Shown piece by piece: positions 8,323 through 17,860 of a stretch of DNA of 64,000 bases. Position 1 is the first letter of the stretch. Each line of letters begins with the position of its first letter. The notes beneath the pieces are model-generated. The model had not been told where the DNA came from. It did no database searches and saw only the letters and a program-made list of their open reading frames with translations. The stretch covers positions 186,001-250,000 of the forward strand of contig NZ_CANKZC010000001.1 in the NCBI RefSeq assembly GCF_947488565.1. The letters run 5' to 3'. This DNA is from an uncultured Psychrobacter sp. GTDB lineage: Bacteria; Pseudomonadota; Gammaproteobacteria; Pseudomonadales; Moraxellaceae. The translations under genes and the position numbers were made by a program.

Positions 8323-8689
8323 ATCGCACCTTGTTGATTACATGCTCGTTAGTCACATGATAGTGGATTAAATAAAACGCTGTGCATGCATTATAGACGT
8401 AAACGCTATATAGCGCCAATGACTATAAATCTTACTGCAATAAAACCTTAAAGTAAGAGTTTACAGCTATCTATAGCAATAAAATTAATTGATCATTATT
8501 TAGTAATTGACCAGCATTTATTCGTTTTTTAAAATTTTTTATAAAAAGATAATCTTACTAAAAACTTGCTAATCAAACAGTTTGGGCAACATACCAGCCA
8601 AAATATCAGCCAAATATAACTATATTGTATGTCATACGTCAGCTGTTGACGCTTAGCACTCTACAGGCACAAAAAGATGTATCAAAAGT
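8323..8689. other. Gene-free spacer between prmB and the L,D-transpeptidase
   Basis: This AT-rich stretch separates two divergent genes and must hold the prmB promoter. It contains homopolymeric T and A runs near 8525-8545. I see no further coding potential, structured RNA or repeat in it. Confidence 0.5.
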
Positions 8690-8718
8690 TTGCTTAGAAT
8701 CTTAATTGTGCGCATAAT
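8690..8718 (+). promoter_or_regulatory. Candidate promoter of the L,D-transpeptidase gene
   Basis: TTGCTT (8690-8695) and CATAAT (8713-8718) are separated by 17 bases. Transcription would start about 25 bases before the ATG at 8751. Confidence 0.45.
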
Positions 8719-8750
8719 AGCTCCATTGTAATAACCTACTATGGTCAAAT

Positions 8751-10166
8751 ATGATGAAAATAAAACCTCTTATTGCTTCTATGTCTATCGCTATCATTAG
8801 CGCTAGTATGAGTCTCAGTGCCGTTGCTGCAACCGATAATACGCGTACAACGCCAGCACGTACGGTTGACAAATTACCTGGTATTGCTGTATTGGCAAGC
8901 CTTGATGTACAAGAAAGTCGTAGCACATCAATTGATAACAATAACACAGTTGCTACGCCTAGCATCAAGCCTAAGACCACTGACAGTATGAGTGATCTGA
9001 TCGACACCAAGCAAGATAACAGAATACAGTCAGCATCAGAGCCAGTCGCTGCAGACAATATGAGCGCAGCTGAGCTGACGCGTAAGGATGAACAATCTGA
9101 TCGTACTGACGATATTAGTGAAGGCCAAGCTGTGGCGGGTCCTAGTGACGCCTCATCTATAGACGCAACAGATCCTTCATCTTTTGAGATGCCTCAATAT
9201 GAAAAGAGTCTAGATTTCAACACTGATCCTGCGATCAAAAATATCGAAGATAAAGATGGTAAAAGATATACCACGCTTAATTTGTCAAATTATGCCAAGC
9301 AAGTAAACAATGCCACATGGTCGCCGAATATGAATGTCAATTCAGCGATGACTATCAAAATGCAGGCTTTGCTTGACTGGAACTATGCCTCTCCTGGTCC
9401 AATCGATGGTGGTTGGGGCATGAATAGTAAAAAGGCGTTAATCAACTTTCAAACGATGAAAGGATTACCAGCGACTGGTACGATGGACCAAAAAACATGG
9501 GATGCATTGACTAAGAATATCCCTGCCAATAAGCCTGTTTTAGTCACGTATACGTTGACTGAAGATGATATCAAAACCAACTTTTTGACTACGCCTTCAG
9601 GCTCGGAGGCCAAGTCAAAAGTGAAAGGTTTGTATTATCAAGACATTAAAGAGATGCTTGCTGAGCGCTTTCATATGGACATACGCTACCTTGATAAGTT
9701 AAATAAAAATAAAAACTATCGAGCGGGTGAAACCATTACCGTACTTAACACACGTAAGCCGCTCAATGAGCGTATTAATCGCGTGGTTGCTGATAAAGCA
9801 AGCAAAACACTATATGCTTATAATGATGATAAGCTGGTTGCTACTTATCCAACGACGATTGGTAGCGATGCCACTCCTTCACCTCAAGGTACCTTTAAGA
9901 TTATTAATAGAGTTAAGATGCCTTGGTATAAAGCCACTGTCGGTGAAGGTGGCGACAAAAAAGTACATATGTTACCACCAGGGCCAAATAACCCCGTTGG
10001 TGTCGTCTGGATGGGTTTATCAAAGCCCTCTTATGGTATTCACGGTTCACCCAAACCTGAAGGTATCAGTCGCCAAGCATCAGCAGGTTGTGTCCGTCTA
10101 ACCAACTGGGATGTATTAGAAGTTTACGCCAATATCGAAAATGGCGCGACAGTCGAGCTTAAGTAG
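8751..10166 (+). CDS. L,D-transpeptidase with peptidoglycan-binding domain (YkuD family)
   Basis: The 471-residue protein starts with a classical signal peptide (MMKIKPL..., hydrophobic core, cleavage near AVAA about residue 27), so it acts in the periplasm. Residues about 30-170 are a low-complexity, charged and serine/threonine-rich linker. A PG_binding_1 domain follows (about 190-255, with PGPIDGGWGMNSKKAL), and the C-terminus is a YkuD catalytic domain (about 340-471) with His431 in GIHGSPKPEG and the nucleophile Cys447 in SAGCVRL. Such enzymes make 3-3 peptidoglycan cross-links or attach proteins to the cell wall. Which of these it does is not clear. The second ATG three bases on is an equally good start. 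Confidence 0.93.
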   Translation: MMKIKPLIASMSIAIISASMSLSAVAATDNTRTTPARTVDKLPGIAVLASLDVQESRSTSIDNNNTVATPSIKPKTTDSMSDLIDTKQDNRIQSASEPVAADNMSAAELTRKDEQSDRTDDISEGQAVAGPSDASSIDATDPSSFEMPQYEKSLDFNTDPAIKNIEDKDGKRYTTLNLSNYAKQVNNATWSPNMNVNSAMTIKMQALLDWNYASPGPIDGGWGMNSKKALINFQTMKGLPATGTMDQKTWDALTKNIPANKPVLVTYTLTEDDIKTNFLTTPSGSEAKSKVKGLYYQDIKEMLAERFHMDIRYLDKLNKNKNYRAGETITVLNTRKPLNERINRVVADKASKTLYAYNDDKLVATYPTTIGSDATPSPQGTFKIINRVKMPWYKATVGEGGDKKVHMLPPGPNNPVGVVWMGLSKPSYGIHGSPKPEGISRQASAGCVRLTNWDVLEVYANIENGATVELK

Positions 10167-10211
10167 TAGCCGACTCGATAATACTTTATTGATATATTTA
10201 TCGTTCATTTT

Positions 10212-10241
10212 AAAAAGACCTTTATTTTAAAGGTCTTTTTT
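10212..10241 (+). terminator. Intrinsic terminator after the L,D-transpeptidase
   Basis: AAAGACCTTT and AAAGGTCTTT form a perfect stem with a short AT loop, followed by a run of T; it lies about 45 bases after the stop codon. Confidence 0.85.
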
Positions 10242-10284
10242 CGTTTACTGATAGATTTTTATTCGTAAATTATAGGGATCAAAT

Positions 10285-11076
10285 ATGAAGACAGTGATGT
10301 TCATAGGTTATGGATCGATGGCAAGAAAGGTGCACGAGATGCTACCTAAAAATGTCAAATTATCGACTGTATTAGCCAGTCCAAGGAGCGCAAATCATTT
10401 AACAATAGAGATGGGCGAATCTATAAATGTGATTACTTCTGTAGACGACTTACTAGAAGTTCCTGATATCGCTATTGAGATGGCGGGACAAGATGGGCTC
10501 AAAGAGCACGGTATCAAAATCTTAGAGAGAAACATACCTCTTGGGATTGTCTCAGTGGGCGCTTTTACTGATGAAAAATTTGCGATTTCGCTACATGATG
10601 CTGCAAAAAGACATGGGGTAAAAATTCATATCTTAGCAGGAGCGGTAGCAGGTATAGATGGTATCAATGCTGCAAGCTTGGCCGGACTTAGTAAAGTTAT
10701 TTATCAAGGTAGAAAAAGCCCTTCGAGTTGGAAAGGCAGTTATGCTGACAAGCTTATTGATTACGACTCTTTAAAAAAAGCGACCGTATTCTTTACAGGT
10801 ACTGCTAGAGAGGCTGCGACTTTATTTCCTGCCAATTCTAATGTCGCCGCAACCATTGCTTTAGCAGGGGTTGGCTTAGATGAGACACAAGTAGAGTTGA
10901 TCGCCGATCCCACGCTTTCCCACAACATTCATCATATAATAGCTGAAGGCATATTTGGTAAGCTTGAAATTAGCATAACTGGACTACCATTAGCTGAAAA
11001 TCCCAAAACCTCAAGCTTAGCTGCATTTAGTGCTTTACGTTTGTGTCATCAGATTGATCAAGCTCTACAAATATAA
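10285..11076 (+). CDS. nadX: L-aspartate dehydrogenase
   Basis: The 263-residue protein has an N-terminal Rossmann fold beginning MKTVMFIGYGSMA and the DUF108 catalytic domain with the HNIHHI motif that carries the catalytic histidine (about residue 217). NAD(P)-dependent aspartate dehydrogenases oxidise L-aspartate to iminoaspartate, which can feed NAD synthesis through NadA, or work in reverse in aspartate formation. No nadA or nadC lies nearby, so its pathway role here is open. The ATG is preceded by GGGAT. It follows a terminator and looks monocistronic. Confidence 0.88.
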   Translation: MKTVMFIGYGSMARKVHEMLPKNVKLSTVLASPRSANHLTIEMGESINVITSVDDLLEVPDIAIEMAGQDGLKEHGIKILERNIPLGIVSVGAFTDEKFAISLHDAAKRHGVKIHILAGAVAGIDGINAASLAGLSKVIYQGRKSPSSWKGSYADKLIDYDSLKKATVFFTGTAREAATLFPANSNVAATIALAGVGLDETQVELIADPTLSHNIHHIIAEGIFGKLEISITGLPLAENPKTSSLAAFSALRLCHQIDQALQI

Positions 11077-11152
11077 AGCATCAATGAAGCGAGGTTATAT
11101 GGTCGAAAACTCCAAGTATTTCAAGTTTTATAAACCTCGAATAGCTCAAACA

Positions 11153-11371
11153 TTATACTCGCTGACCGTCGTTATTTTCTTCACCAGTGATGCTGCCTAT
11201 TTTTTTGGTGAAGAACAATCCGACTGGTATTGAGATTAAGATACCAATCACTACAGCAATCTTAATGTGCGGTATTTCATTGAATCCTGTTACCAATGCT
11301 GCGATTATAAGTACGCCAGTGATGACTGTTGCCGTCATTGAATAGATCATAGAAAATAGTGTCCAGTTCAT
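11153..11371 (-). CDS. Small two-helix inner membrane protein, unknown function
   Basis: This 72-residue protein has two hydrophobic helices (about residues 5-28 and 36-55) joined by FNEIPHIK, then a short charged tail KKIGSITGEENNDGQ. A good AGGA lies seven to nine bases upstream of the ATG, supporting real translation. It resembles the short conserved two-helix proteins, common in proteobacteria, that are sometimes mislabelled CTP synthetase; this is from memory of their layout. It is transcribed convergently to nadX and lies 77 bases from it. No function can be assigned. Confidence 0.7.
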   Translation of the reverse strand: MNWTLFSMIYSMTATVITGVLIIAALVTGFNEIPHIKIAVVIGILISIPVGLFFTKKIGSITGEENNDGQRV

Positions 11372-11696
11372 CGCTTAATCCTCATAAATTGTGTGGGTAT
11401 AACACCTTTATACGTCAAATCCACACTAATAGTAAGCTTTTAGCATATACTCACAGGGCATACATATCGACTGACTTCTCCAAAAAACCATGCTAACATA
11501 AGGGATTACTTGTCAATTCATATATTTACTTTAATCCTTCTTATTTTCTTCATCACTTCTTAATAATACGGCTCTAACAATCTGTCATCTACTATTTCTC
11601 ATCATAGCGTCTGTTAACTAAAAAATTATTACGCTCTTCATGTTTTATCATTACAATAGCACTCCTCTCTTATTTGACTTGTAAAGCCACAATGCC
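11372..11696. other. Divergent intergenic region
   Basis: The 325 bases between the small membrane protein gene and the DUF389 gene are AT-rich and must hold both promoters. I find no convincing -10/-35 pair, repeat or small gene. Confidence 0.4.
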
Positions 11697-13331
11697 ATGA
11701 CATCATCGATCAACGACTCTTCTGAACCTGCCTCTTTAAAAAAGGACACATCCAACTTTCAAGACAGTACCAACGCTAACAGTATCAATGCTACTGAGGT
11801 AAAAAAGCAAGATCCATCGGACTATGTATTAGACAGTAACCGTTTGGTTGAAGAAGACGGGCAACAAGCAAATGAAATAGAAGCAGAGGCTCAACATTCC
11901 GACCCTGAGATAACGATGACTTCACCCAGTCCAGATGTCGTTATCGCCTCTGTCGAAAATATCTCACCTCAATCAGAAACTGCGGCAGCACAAGCTGATG
12001 ATAAAGATAACAACCACCACCGCACTACCGAATCAGAAAATACTTCTTCGTCTCAAACGCCTCCTACAATGCCAGCAGAACCCAATAATAACTCATCACC
12101 ACCTGTGCCAAATTCGGCGTTGAACGATGATGTTGACGGCAATGTTGAACCACATCAAAGCGAGGATGAAAACGAAGAAAGTGTGAATGACACAGAAAAC
12201 CATTTAACAGACGATGACAAAGTCGATAAAGTCAAAGAAGAAAAGGAAGCAAAACTTGAGTCTTATAAGCAATTTATAGCGGAGCAATTTAGCAATCAAA
12301 AGGTAGACTATCCAAAGGTGCGGCTCACTATCGAGGCCAATGCCCTACCCAGCAAAATGTATTTTATGATGAATACTCTCTCTGCCATCATTGCCAGTTA
12401 TGGATTGATAACCAATTCTGCGGCAGTTGTTATTGGTGCAATGTTAGTCGCTATGATGTTAGGACCTATTACTGGTGTTGCATTGGCTATCATTGACTAT
12501 CGCATGCCGCTACTGCGCAGAACGCTATTCACCGTTGTAGCTGGTGTCTCTTTAGTTATTCTGGTAGGTTTTATTGTTGGCTATATGCATCAAGGCCAAC
12601 CACTTTCCTCTGAGATTCTCTCACGTACGCAGCCAACTTCAATGGACTTAATGATTGCACTCGCTGGCGGCACTGCTGGTGCTTACGCAATGGTCTCACC
12701 GCATCTGTCTGTCGCAGTGGTTGGTGTTGCGGTTGCGACTGCCCTTGTACCGCCTCTTGCGGCAAGTGGTATTTTGTTTGCCTACGGAGAGACTACGTTA
12801 GGTTTTGGTGCAGCCTTACTTGCTTTGACCAACATTATTGCCATTCAATTTACGAATGCGATGGTGCTTTGGTTTTTGGGCTTTCGTCGTTTGGTCGATG
12901 ATGACTATAAATCAAACACTTATATAACGTTTTTTCGCCGTAATGCTATCGCTCTATTACTGCTAGTCGGATTAGGGGGCTATTTGACCGTTAACTTAAA
13001 CGTCAGCGCCAAACAGCAAACTTTTGAAAATAACGTCAAGGACGCTATAAACAGCCATTTTATAGATAAAGGTAACGTATTAACCAACATGCAATTTGTA
13101 AAAGCTGATGGTTATCAAAATGTACGTGCGGTCATCCGTGGTGAAAAAAGTCCGACCTCTTTTGATGTACAAAATATTGAAGCGGTTATTACCCAAGATA
13201 TGGCGGATAACTTTCCTGATTATTTGCCTATCAAGTTACAACTGCGTTATCTGCCTATAAAAATAATCGAATCTGATCCTTTTATCCAAAATAGACTTGA
13301 CGAAACGGATGCTGCGATTTTGACTAAGTAA
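11697..13331 (+). CDS. DUF389 (TIGR00341-type) membrane protein with long acidic N-terminal extension
   Basis: The 544-residue protein has two very different halves. Residues 1 to about 190 are disordered-looking and rich in Asp, Glu, Ser, Asn and Pro, ending in a highly charged helix (DDDKVDKVKEEKEAKLES). From about 215 the DUF389 domain begins (NTLSAIIASYGLITNSAAVV), with several glycine-rich membrane helices to about residue 430, followed by a soluble C-terminal domain of about 110 residues. DUF389 proteins are integral membrane proteins with no established biochemical role. No Shine-Dalgarno sequence precedes the ATG at 11697, so the true start may be further inside the acidic part. It has no operon partner. 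Confidence 0.85.
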   Translation: MTSSINDSSEPASLKKDTSNFQDSTNANSINATEVKKQDPSDYVLDSNRLVEEDGQQANEIEAEAQHSDPEITMTSPSPDVVIASVENISPQSETAAAQADDKDNNHHRTTESENTSSSQTPPTMPAEPNNNSSPPVPNSALNDDVDGNVEPHQSEDENEESVNDTENHLTDDDKVDKVKEEKEAKLESYKQFIAEQFSNQKVDYPKVRLTIEANALPSKMYFMMNTLSAIIASYGLITNSAAVVIGAMLVAMMLGPITGVALAIIDYRMPLLRRTLFTVVAGVSLVILVGFIVGYMHQGQPLSSEILSRTQPTSMDLMIALAGGTAGAYAMVSPHLSVAVVGVAVATALVPPLAASGILFAYGETTLGFGAALLALTNIIAIQFTNAMVLWFLGFRRLVDDDYKSNTYITFFRRNAIALLLLVGLGGYLTVNLNVSAKQQTFENNVKDAINSHFIDKGNVLTNMQFVKADGYQNVRAVIRGEKSPTSFDVQNIEAVITQDMADNFPDYLPIKLQLRYLPIKIIESDPFIQNRLDETDAAILTK

Positions 13332-13509
13332 TGTTAATACCAAACCTATCCATACTTATAAGGGTGGCATACAAAGGTGACTGATGTTTACCACACGTCT
13401 ATTTGTGAATCTTCAACACACCTTATATGTTTGTGCTAAAATCGCTTGCAAAATTATTTTCTTTATTTTGTCCTTTTTATTTATCTCTATTCGTCAGTAA
13501 GGAGCCGCT

Positions 13510-16182
13510 GTGAGTCAGCCATTTCGCTCAGCCGATATTCGCCAAGCTTTTCTAGATTTTTTTGTGAGCAAGCAGCATACCGTTGTGTCTTCATCGAGTC
13601 TCATCCCGCATAATGATCCCACACTGCTGTTTACCAATGCCGGTATGAACCAGTTTAAAGAGACGTTTTTGGGTATGGAGCCACGTGACTACACACGGGC
13701 AGTATCTTCACAAAAATGTGTCCGTGCAGGTGGTAAGCACAACGATTTGGATAATGTTGGCTATACCGCGCGCCATCATACGTTTTTTGAGATGCTAGGT
13801 AACTTTTCATTTGGTGATTACTTCAAGCAAGCAGGTATTGCTTATATTTGGGAGTTTTTGACATCTGATGAATGGCTTGGGATAGATAAAGATCGCTTGT
13901 ATGTGACCATTTACGAAACTGATGACGAAGCCTTTGATATCTGGAATAAAGACATTGGCATTCCCAGCGATCGCATCATTCGTATCGGTGATAATAAAGG
14001 CGCACCTTACGCGTCTGACAACTTTTGGACGATGGGTGATACTGGTCCTTGTGGCCCTTGTACCGAAGTCTTTTACGATCATGGTCCTGAGATTGAAGGT
14101 GGACTACCAGGTACACCTGAAGAAGATGGCGACCGCTTTATTGAAATTTGGAACTGCGTGTTTATGCAGTTTAATCGTCAAAAAGACGGCACCATGCTGC
14201 CACTACCTGCACCTAGTGTCGATACTGGTATGGGGCTTGAGCGTATTAGCGCGATTATGCAAGGCGTCCATGGCAACTACGAAATTGATTTATTCGTGCA
14301 CTTGATGGATGCCGCTGCTGTTATTTTAGATATCCAAAATGAGCAGCAGTCATCGCTCAAAGTGATTGCTGATCACATTCGTGCGGTTGCCTTTTTGATT
14401 GCTGATGGTGTCCTGCCAAGCAATGAAGGTCGCGGATATGTGTTACGCCGTGTCATTCGCCGCGCTGTACGCCATGGTAATAAGCTTGGTGCAGAAAATG
14501 AGTTTTTCTTTAAGATGGTTGCACCGCTTGTGGCTGAAATGGGAGCAGCTTATCCTGAACTAAAAGATAAGCAGAGTGCGATTGAAAATGCCATCAAAAA
14601 AGAAGAAACTCAATTTGCCAAGACACTGGCACAAGGTTTACGTTTGCTTGCCAGCGAGCTTACCGACTTACAAGACGGCGATACCCTCTCTGGTGAAGCT
14701 GCTTTTAAGCTTTATGATACTTATGGATTCCCGCTTGACTTAACCGCTGATATCACTCGAGAGCGTGGTATTGTGATCGATGAAGCTGAGTTTGATGAGC
14801 ACATGCAGGCACAGCGCACACGAGCACGTGATGCTGGCAAGTTTGACGTTGATTATAGTAGTGTCATTCAAGTTGAGAGCCCTACCGAATTTATCGGTTA
14901 TGAGCAATTAGAAGAAAATAACGTCAATGTTATTGCCTTATACCAAGACGGTAAATCTACTGAACACTTAGATGAAGGAATGGAAGGTGTCGTCATCATT
15001 GATCGCACACCATTTTATGCTGAGGGCGGCGGACAGGTTGGCGAGCTTGGCGAAATTCGTACGACAACAGGGGTGTTTGAAGTACAAGATACCAAAAAAT
15101 CTGGCCAAGCTATCATTCACTATGGTGTCGTAAATATGGGCCGCGTTAGCGTGCAGCAAACGGCGGACGCACACGTGCTTTCTGATGTTCGTGCCGCTAG
15201 TGCCAAAAACCATTCTGCCACGCACCTATTGCACGCAGCATTAAAAGTGGTATTGGGCGATGAGGTTGCACAAAAAGGCTCGCTGGTATCAAGCGATGTA
15301 TTACGTTTTGATTTTGCTTATGACAAGCCCGTCAGTAGCGCTGAAATCATGCGCGTAGAACGTTTAGTCAATGAACAAATACAAGCTAACGCACCTGCTT
15401 GTATTGAGAATATGCCCATCGATGAAGCCATGCAAAAAGGCGCAGTAGCACTATTTGGTGAAAAATATGGCAGTGACGTTCGGGTCTTAACCATGGGCAC
15501 AGACAGTATCGTTGACGGTCAGCGTAAGCCTTTCTCTATTGAGCTATGTGGCGGCCTTCATGTGCAGCGTACCGGTGATATCGGTGTCTTTAAAATTGTC
15601 AGTGAGTCTGGCATTGCCGCAGGTATTCGCCGGATTGAGGCCGTTACTGGTATGGGCGCGATCAAATATATCCAACAAAATGATCAGCAGCTGAGCACTT
15701 TAGCCTCCCAGCTCAAAGTCAAACGTCCTGAAGTAGCCCAGCGTGTACAGACCATGGCAGACAAACAGCGCGACTTAGAAAAACAACTGGAGCGTCTACA
15801 ACAAAAAATGGCCAGTGCTCAAGCGGCCAGCTTATTAGACGATGTACAGACCATTGCAGGCACGCCAGTATTAATTAGTATGGTAGAAGGCATTGATGGT
15901 AAGTCGATTCGCCCATTGATGGATGATATTAAGTCCAAACTGCAAGACAGCGTGATCGTCTTAGTGGGTGATAAAGATGGACAGCTAGCGTTAGCGGCCA
16001 ACGTAGCCAAGTCAGTCACTGCTCGTATTAAAGCTGGTGACATTGTTCGTCATCTTGCTGGCGAGTTAGGAGGTAAAGGCGGTGGTAAGCCTGATTATGC
16101 CCAAGGTGGCGCGTCCAAGACCGATAACATAGGCGCGGTTATTACAGCTCTACCAGCGTGGATTGAGTCACAACTTGGTTAA
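13510..16182 (+). CDS. alaS: Alanyl-tRNA synthetase
   Basis: The 890-residue enzyme charges tRNA-Ala. It has the class II catalytic core at the N-terminus (FTNAGMNQFKETFLG, and FWTMGDTGPCGPCTE), the editing domain with zinc ligands in HSATHLLHAAL and CGGLHVQRTG, and the C-Ala domain with the GGKGGGKPDYAQGG segment at the end. Length matches the family (E. coli 876). The start is GTG at 13510 with AAGGAG seven bases upstream. A large perfect palindrome follows 30 bases after the stop codon. Confidence 0.98.
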   Translation: MSQPFRSADIRQAFLDFFVSKQHTVVSSSSLIPHNDPTLLFTNAGMNQFKETFLGMEPRDYTRAVSSQKCVRAGGKHNDLDNVGYTARHHTFFEMLGNFSFGDYFKQAGIAYIWEFLTSDEWLGIDKDRLYVTIYETDDEAFDIWNKDIGIPSDRIIRIGDNKGAPYASDNFWTMGDTGPCGPCTEVFYDHGPEIEGGLPGTPEEDGDRFIEIWNCVFMQFNRQKDGTMLPLPAPSVDTGMGLERISAIMQGVHGNYEIDLFVHLMDAAAVILDIQNEQQSSLKVIADHIRAVAFLIADGVLPSNEGRGYVLRRVIRRAVRHGNKLGAENEFFFKMVAPLVAEMGAAYPELKDKQSAIENAIKKEETQFAKTLAQGLRLLASELTDLQDGDTLSGEAAFKLYDTYGFPLDLTADITRERGIVIDEAEFDEHMQAQRTRARDAGKFDVDYSSVIQVESPTEFIGYEQLEENNVNVIALYQDGKSTEHLDEGMEGVVIIDRTPFYAEGGGQVGELGEIRTTTGVFEVQDTKKSGQAIIHYGVVNMGRVSVQQTADAHVLSDVRAASAKNHSATHLLHAALKVVLGDEVAQKGSLVSSDVLRFDFAYDKPVSSAEIMRVERLVNEQIQANAPACIENMPIDEAMQKGAVALFGEKYGSDVRVLTMGTDSIVDGQRKPFSIELCGGLHVQRTGDIGVFKIVSESGIAAGIRRIEAVTGMGAIKYIQQNDQQLSTLASQLKVKRPEVAQRVQTMADKQRDLEKQLERLQQKMASAQAASLLDDVQTIAGTPVLISMVEGIDGKSIRPLMDDIKSKLQDSVIVLVGDKDGQLALAANVAKSVTARIKAGDIVRHLAGELGGKGGGKPDYAQGGASKTDNIGAVITALPAWIESQLG

Positions 16183-16211
16183 CAAGAGGCTCAGAGTTCT
16201 ATAACTTATCT

Positions 16212-16238
16212 GATTGGTTATAACTGTTATAACCAATC
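16212..16238. repeat. 27-bp perfect palindrome between alaS and lysC
   Basis: GATTGGTTATAAC (16212-16224), a central T, and GTTATAACCAATC (16226-16238) form a perfect inverted repeat. No T-run follows on either strand, so it is not a standard intrinsic terminator. A second short hairpin (GCCAT / ATGGC, 16239-16255) is directly adjacent. It could be a protein-binding site, an RNA 3'-end stabiliser or a member of a repeat family; no second copy was noticed in the window. Confidence 0.85.
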
Positions 16239-16473
16239 GCCATGTATCTAATGGCTGTTGCGACTTAAAATCAGCGTGCTAGTGTGGTATAAAGTATGGC
16301 GGTCAGCTCTTAATCCAGTCTGCCAACGAAAAAGACAATCAATAGCACAGCAGTTTTTATGATCCGGCTTTATCTTTGTTAGTATTTACCTCAAGCAATA
16401 GGAATAAATAGACTCATTACAGGTTAACACTAGCAACTTATAGACAGGCATTGATGAATAATAGGTAAATTTT

Positions 16474-17760
16474 ATGGCTTTAATAGTGCAAAAGTATGGT
16501 GGTACGTCGATGGGCAGTATCGACCGTATCAAAAATGTCGCAAAGCGCGTCAAACGTTGGCACGATAATGGTCATCAGATTGTCGTTGTAGTTTCAGCCA
16601 TGAGCGGTGAAACCAACCGTTTGATTGATCTGGCTCGCCAAATTAGTAGCCAACCAGATCCTCGCGAATATGATCAAATGGTCTCAACTGGTGAGCAAGT
16701 TTCTATCTCACTCTTAGCCATGGCAATTAAAGACCTTGGCGTGGGTGCTCGCTCAATGACTGGTCGTCAAGTAGCAATCAAAACGGATAACGCGCACAAT
16801 AAAGCACGTATCGAAAGTATTGATGATAAAAACATACGTGAACAACTAGACGCTGGTAATATCGTTATCGTGGCAGGCTTTCAAGGTATCGACGAGTATG
16901 GCAATGCTACTACCTTAGGACGCGGCGGCTCTGACACTACAGGTGTTGCGATTGCAGCTGCCTTAGGCGCGGATGAGTGTCAAATTTATACGGATGTTGA
17001 TGGCGTCTATACCACCGACCCACGTGTGACCTCAAAAGCCAAAAAGCTTGAAAAGATCACCTTTGAAGAAATGCTTGAAATGGCCAGTCTTGGCTCTAAG
17101 ATTCTACAAATTCGCTCTGTAGAGTTCGCTGGTAAGTATGGTGTGCCCTTACGTGTACTCTCTAGCTTTGATGAAAATACCGACGGCAGCTTTGATCAAG
17201 ATTTTCAAGACAATGTCGGCACCCTAATTACAATAGACGAAGGAGACAATATGGAACAGGCAATCATCTCAGGTATCGCATTCAACCGAGACGAAGCAAA
17301 AATCGTAGTACGCGGTGTACCTGACCATCCTGGTATTGCCTCTGCTATCCTAAGCCCGATTGGTCGCGCTAACATTGAGATCGATATGATTGTGCAAAAT
17401 CTTTCGGATCAGGGTACAACAGATTTTACTTTTACCGTCAATCGCACTGACTTAGACAAAACCATGAAAGTGCTAAATGATGAGGTAAAAGACGAGATTG
17501 GTGCAAAAGAGATACTAGGCAATAGTGAAGTTGTCAAAGTGTCATTGGTTGGTGTCGGTATGCGCTCACACGCAGGTGTCGCTAGCCTTATGTTTCAAAC
17601 GCTTGCTGAAAACAATATCAATATTCAAATGATATCGACTAGTGAGATTAAAGTTTCGGTTTTGATTCAAGATCAACATTTAGAAAAAGCCGTTAAATCA
17701 CTACATACGGCCTTTGGTCTGGACCGTGAAGACGGCGATAGCAAAATTGCGGGTTTATAA
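16474..17760 (+). CDS. lysC: Aspartate kinase
   Basis: The 428-residue enzyme phosphorylates aspartate, the first step to lysine, threonine, methionine and diaminopimelate. The N-terminal amino acid kinase domain begins with VQKYGGTSMGS and contains GRGGSDTT; two ACT domains fill about residues 265-425 (AFNRDEAKIVVRGVPDHPG and VGVGMRSHAGVASL), which normally bind lysine and/or threonine for feedback inhibition. An internal ATG before MEQAIISG with AGGAG upstream (17239-17253) could give a separate regulatory subunit, as described for some ask genes; that is inference. It is followed by an imperfect stem. Confidence 0.96.
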   Translation: MALIVQKYGGTSMGSIDRIKNVAKRVKRWHDNGHQIVVVVSAMSGETNRLIDLARQISSQPDPREYDQMVSTGEQVSISLLAMAIKDLGVGARSMTGRQVAIKTDNAHNKARIESIDDKNIREQLDAGNIVIVAGFQGIDEYGNATTLGRGGSDTTGVAIAAALGADECQIYTDVDGVYTTDPRVTSKAKKLEKITFEEMLEMASLGSKILQIRSVEFAGKYGVPLRVLSSFDENTDGSFDQDFQDNVGTLITIDEGDNMEQAIISGIAFNRDEAKIVVRGVPDHPGIASAILSPIGRANIEIDMIVQNLSDQGTTDFTFTVNRTDLDKTMKVLNDEVKDEIGAKEILGNSEVVKVSLVGVGMRSHAGVASLMFQTLAENNINIQMISTSEIKVSVLIQDQHLEKAVKSLHTAFGLDREDGDSKIAGL

Positions 17761-17808
17761 AACCAATGTAAAATACTATGGTTCGTCGATTTAGTGTTGG
17801 TCATTATT

Positions 17809-17860
17809 GAAACCGTTAAAACTGTAAGCCTATTTTGGTAGCATTGTTTTGACGGTTTTC
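17809..17860 (+). terminator. Imperfect stem-loop after lysC, possible terminator
   Basis: GAAACCGTTAAAAC (17809-17822) pairs with GTTTTGACGGTTTTC (17846-17860), leaving one bulge and one G-U, around a 23-base loop. The following sequence is AT-rich but not a clean T-run, so terminator activity is uncertain. Confidence 0.4.

Noticed and set aside
8702..9058. A 118-codon minus-strand frame.
   Set aside because: It is antisense to the signal peptide and linker of the L,D-transpeptidase and has no recognisable sequence.
11030..11233. A plus-strand frame after nadX.
   Set aside because: It overlaps the nadX end and the minus-strand small membrane protein, which has the better ribosome-binding site and hydrophobic pattern.
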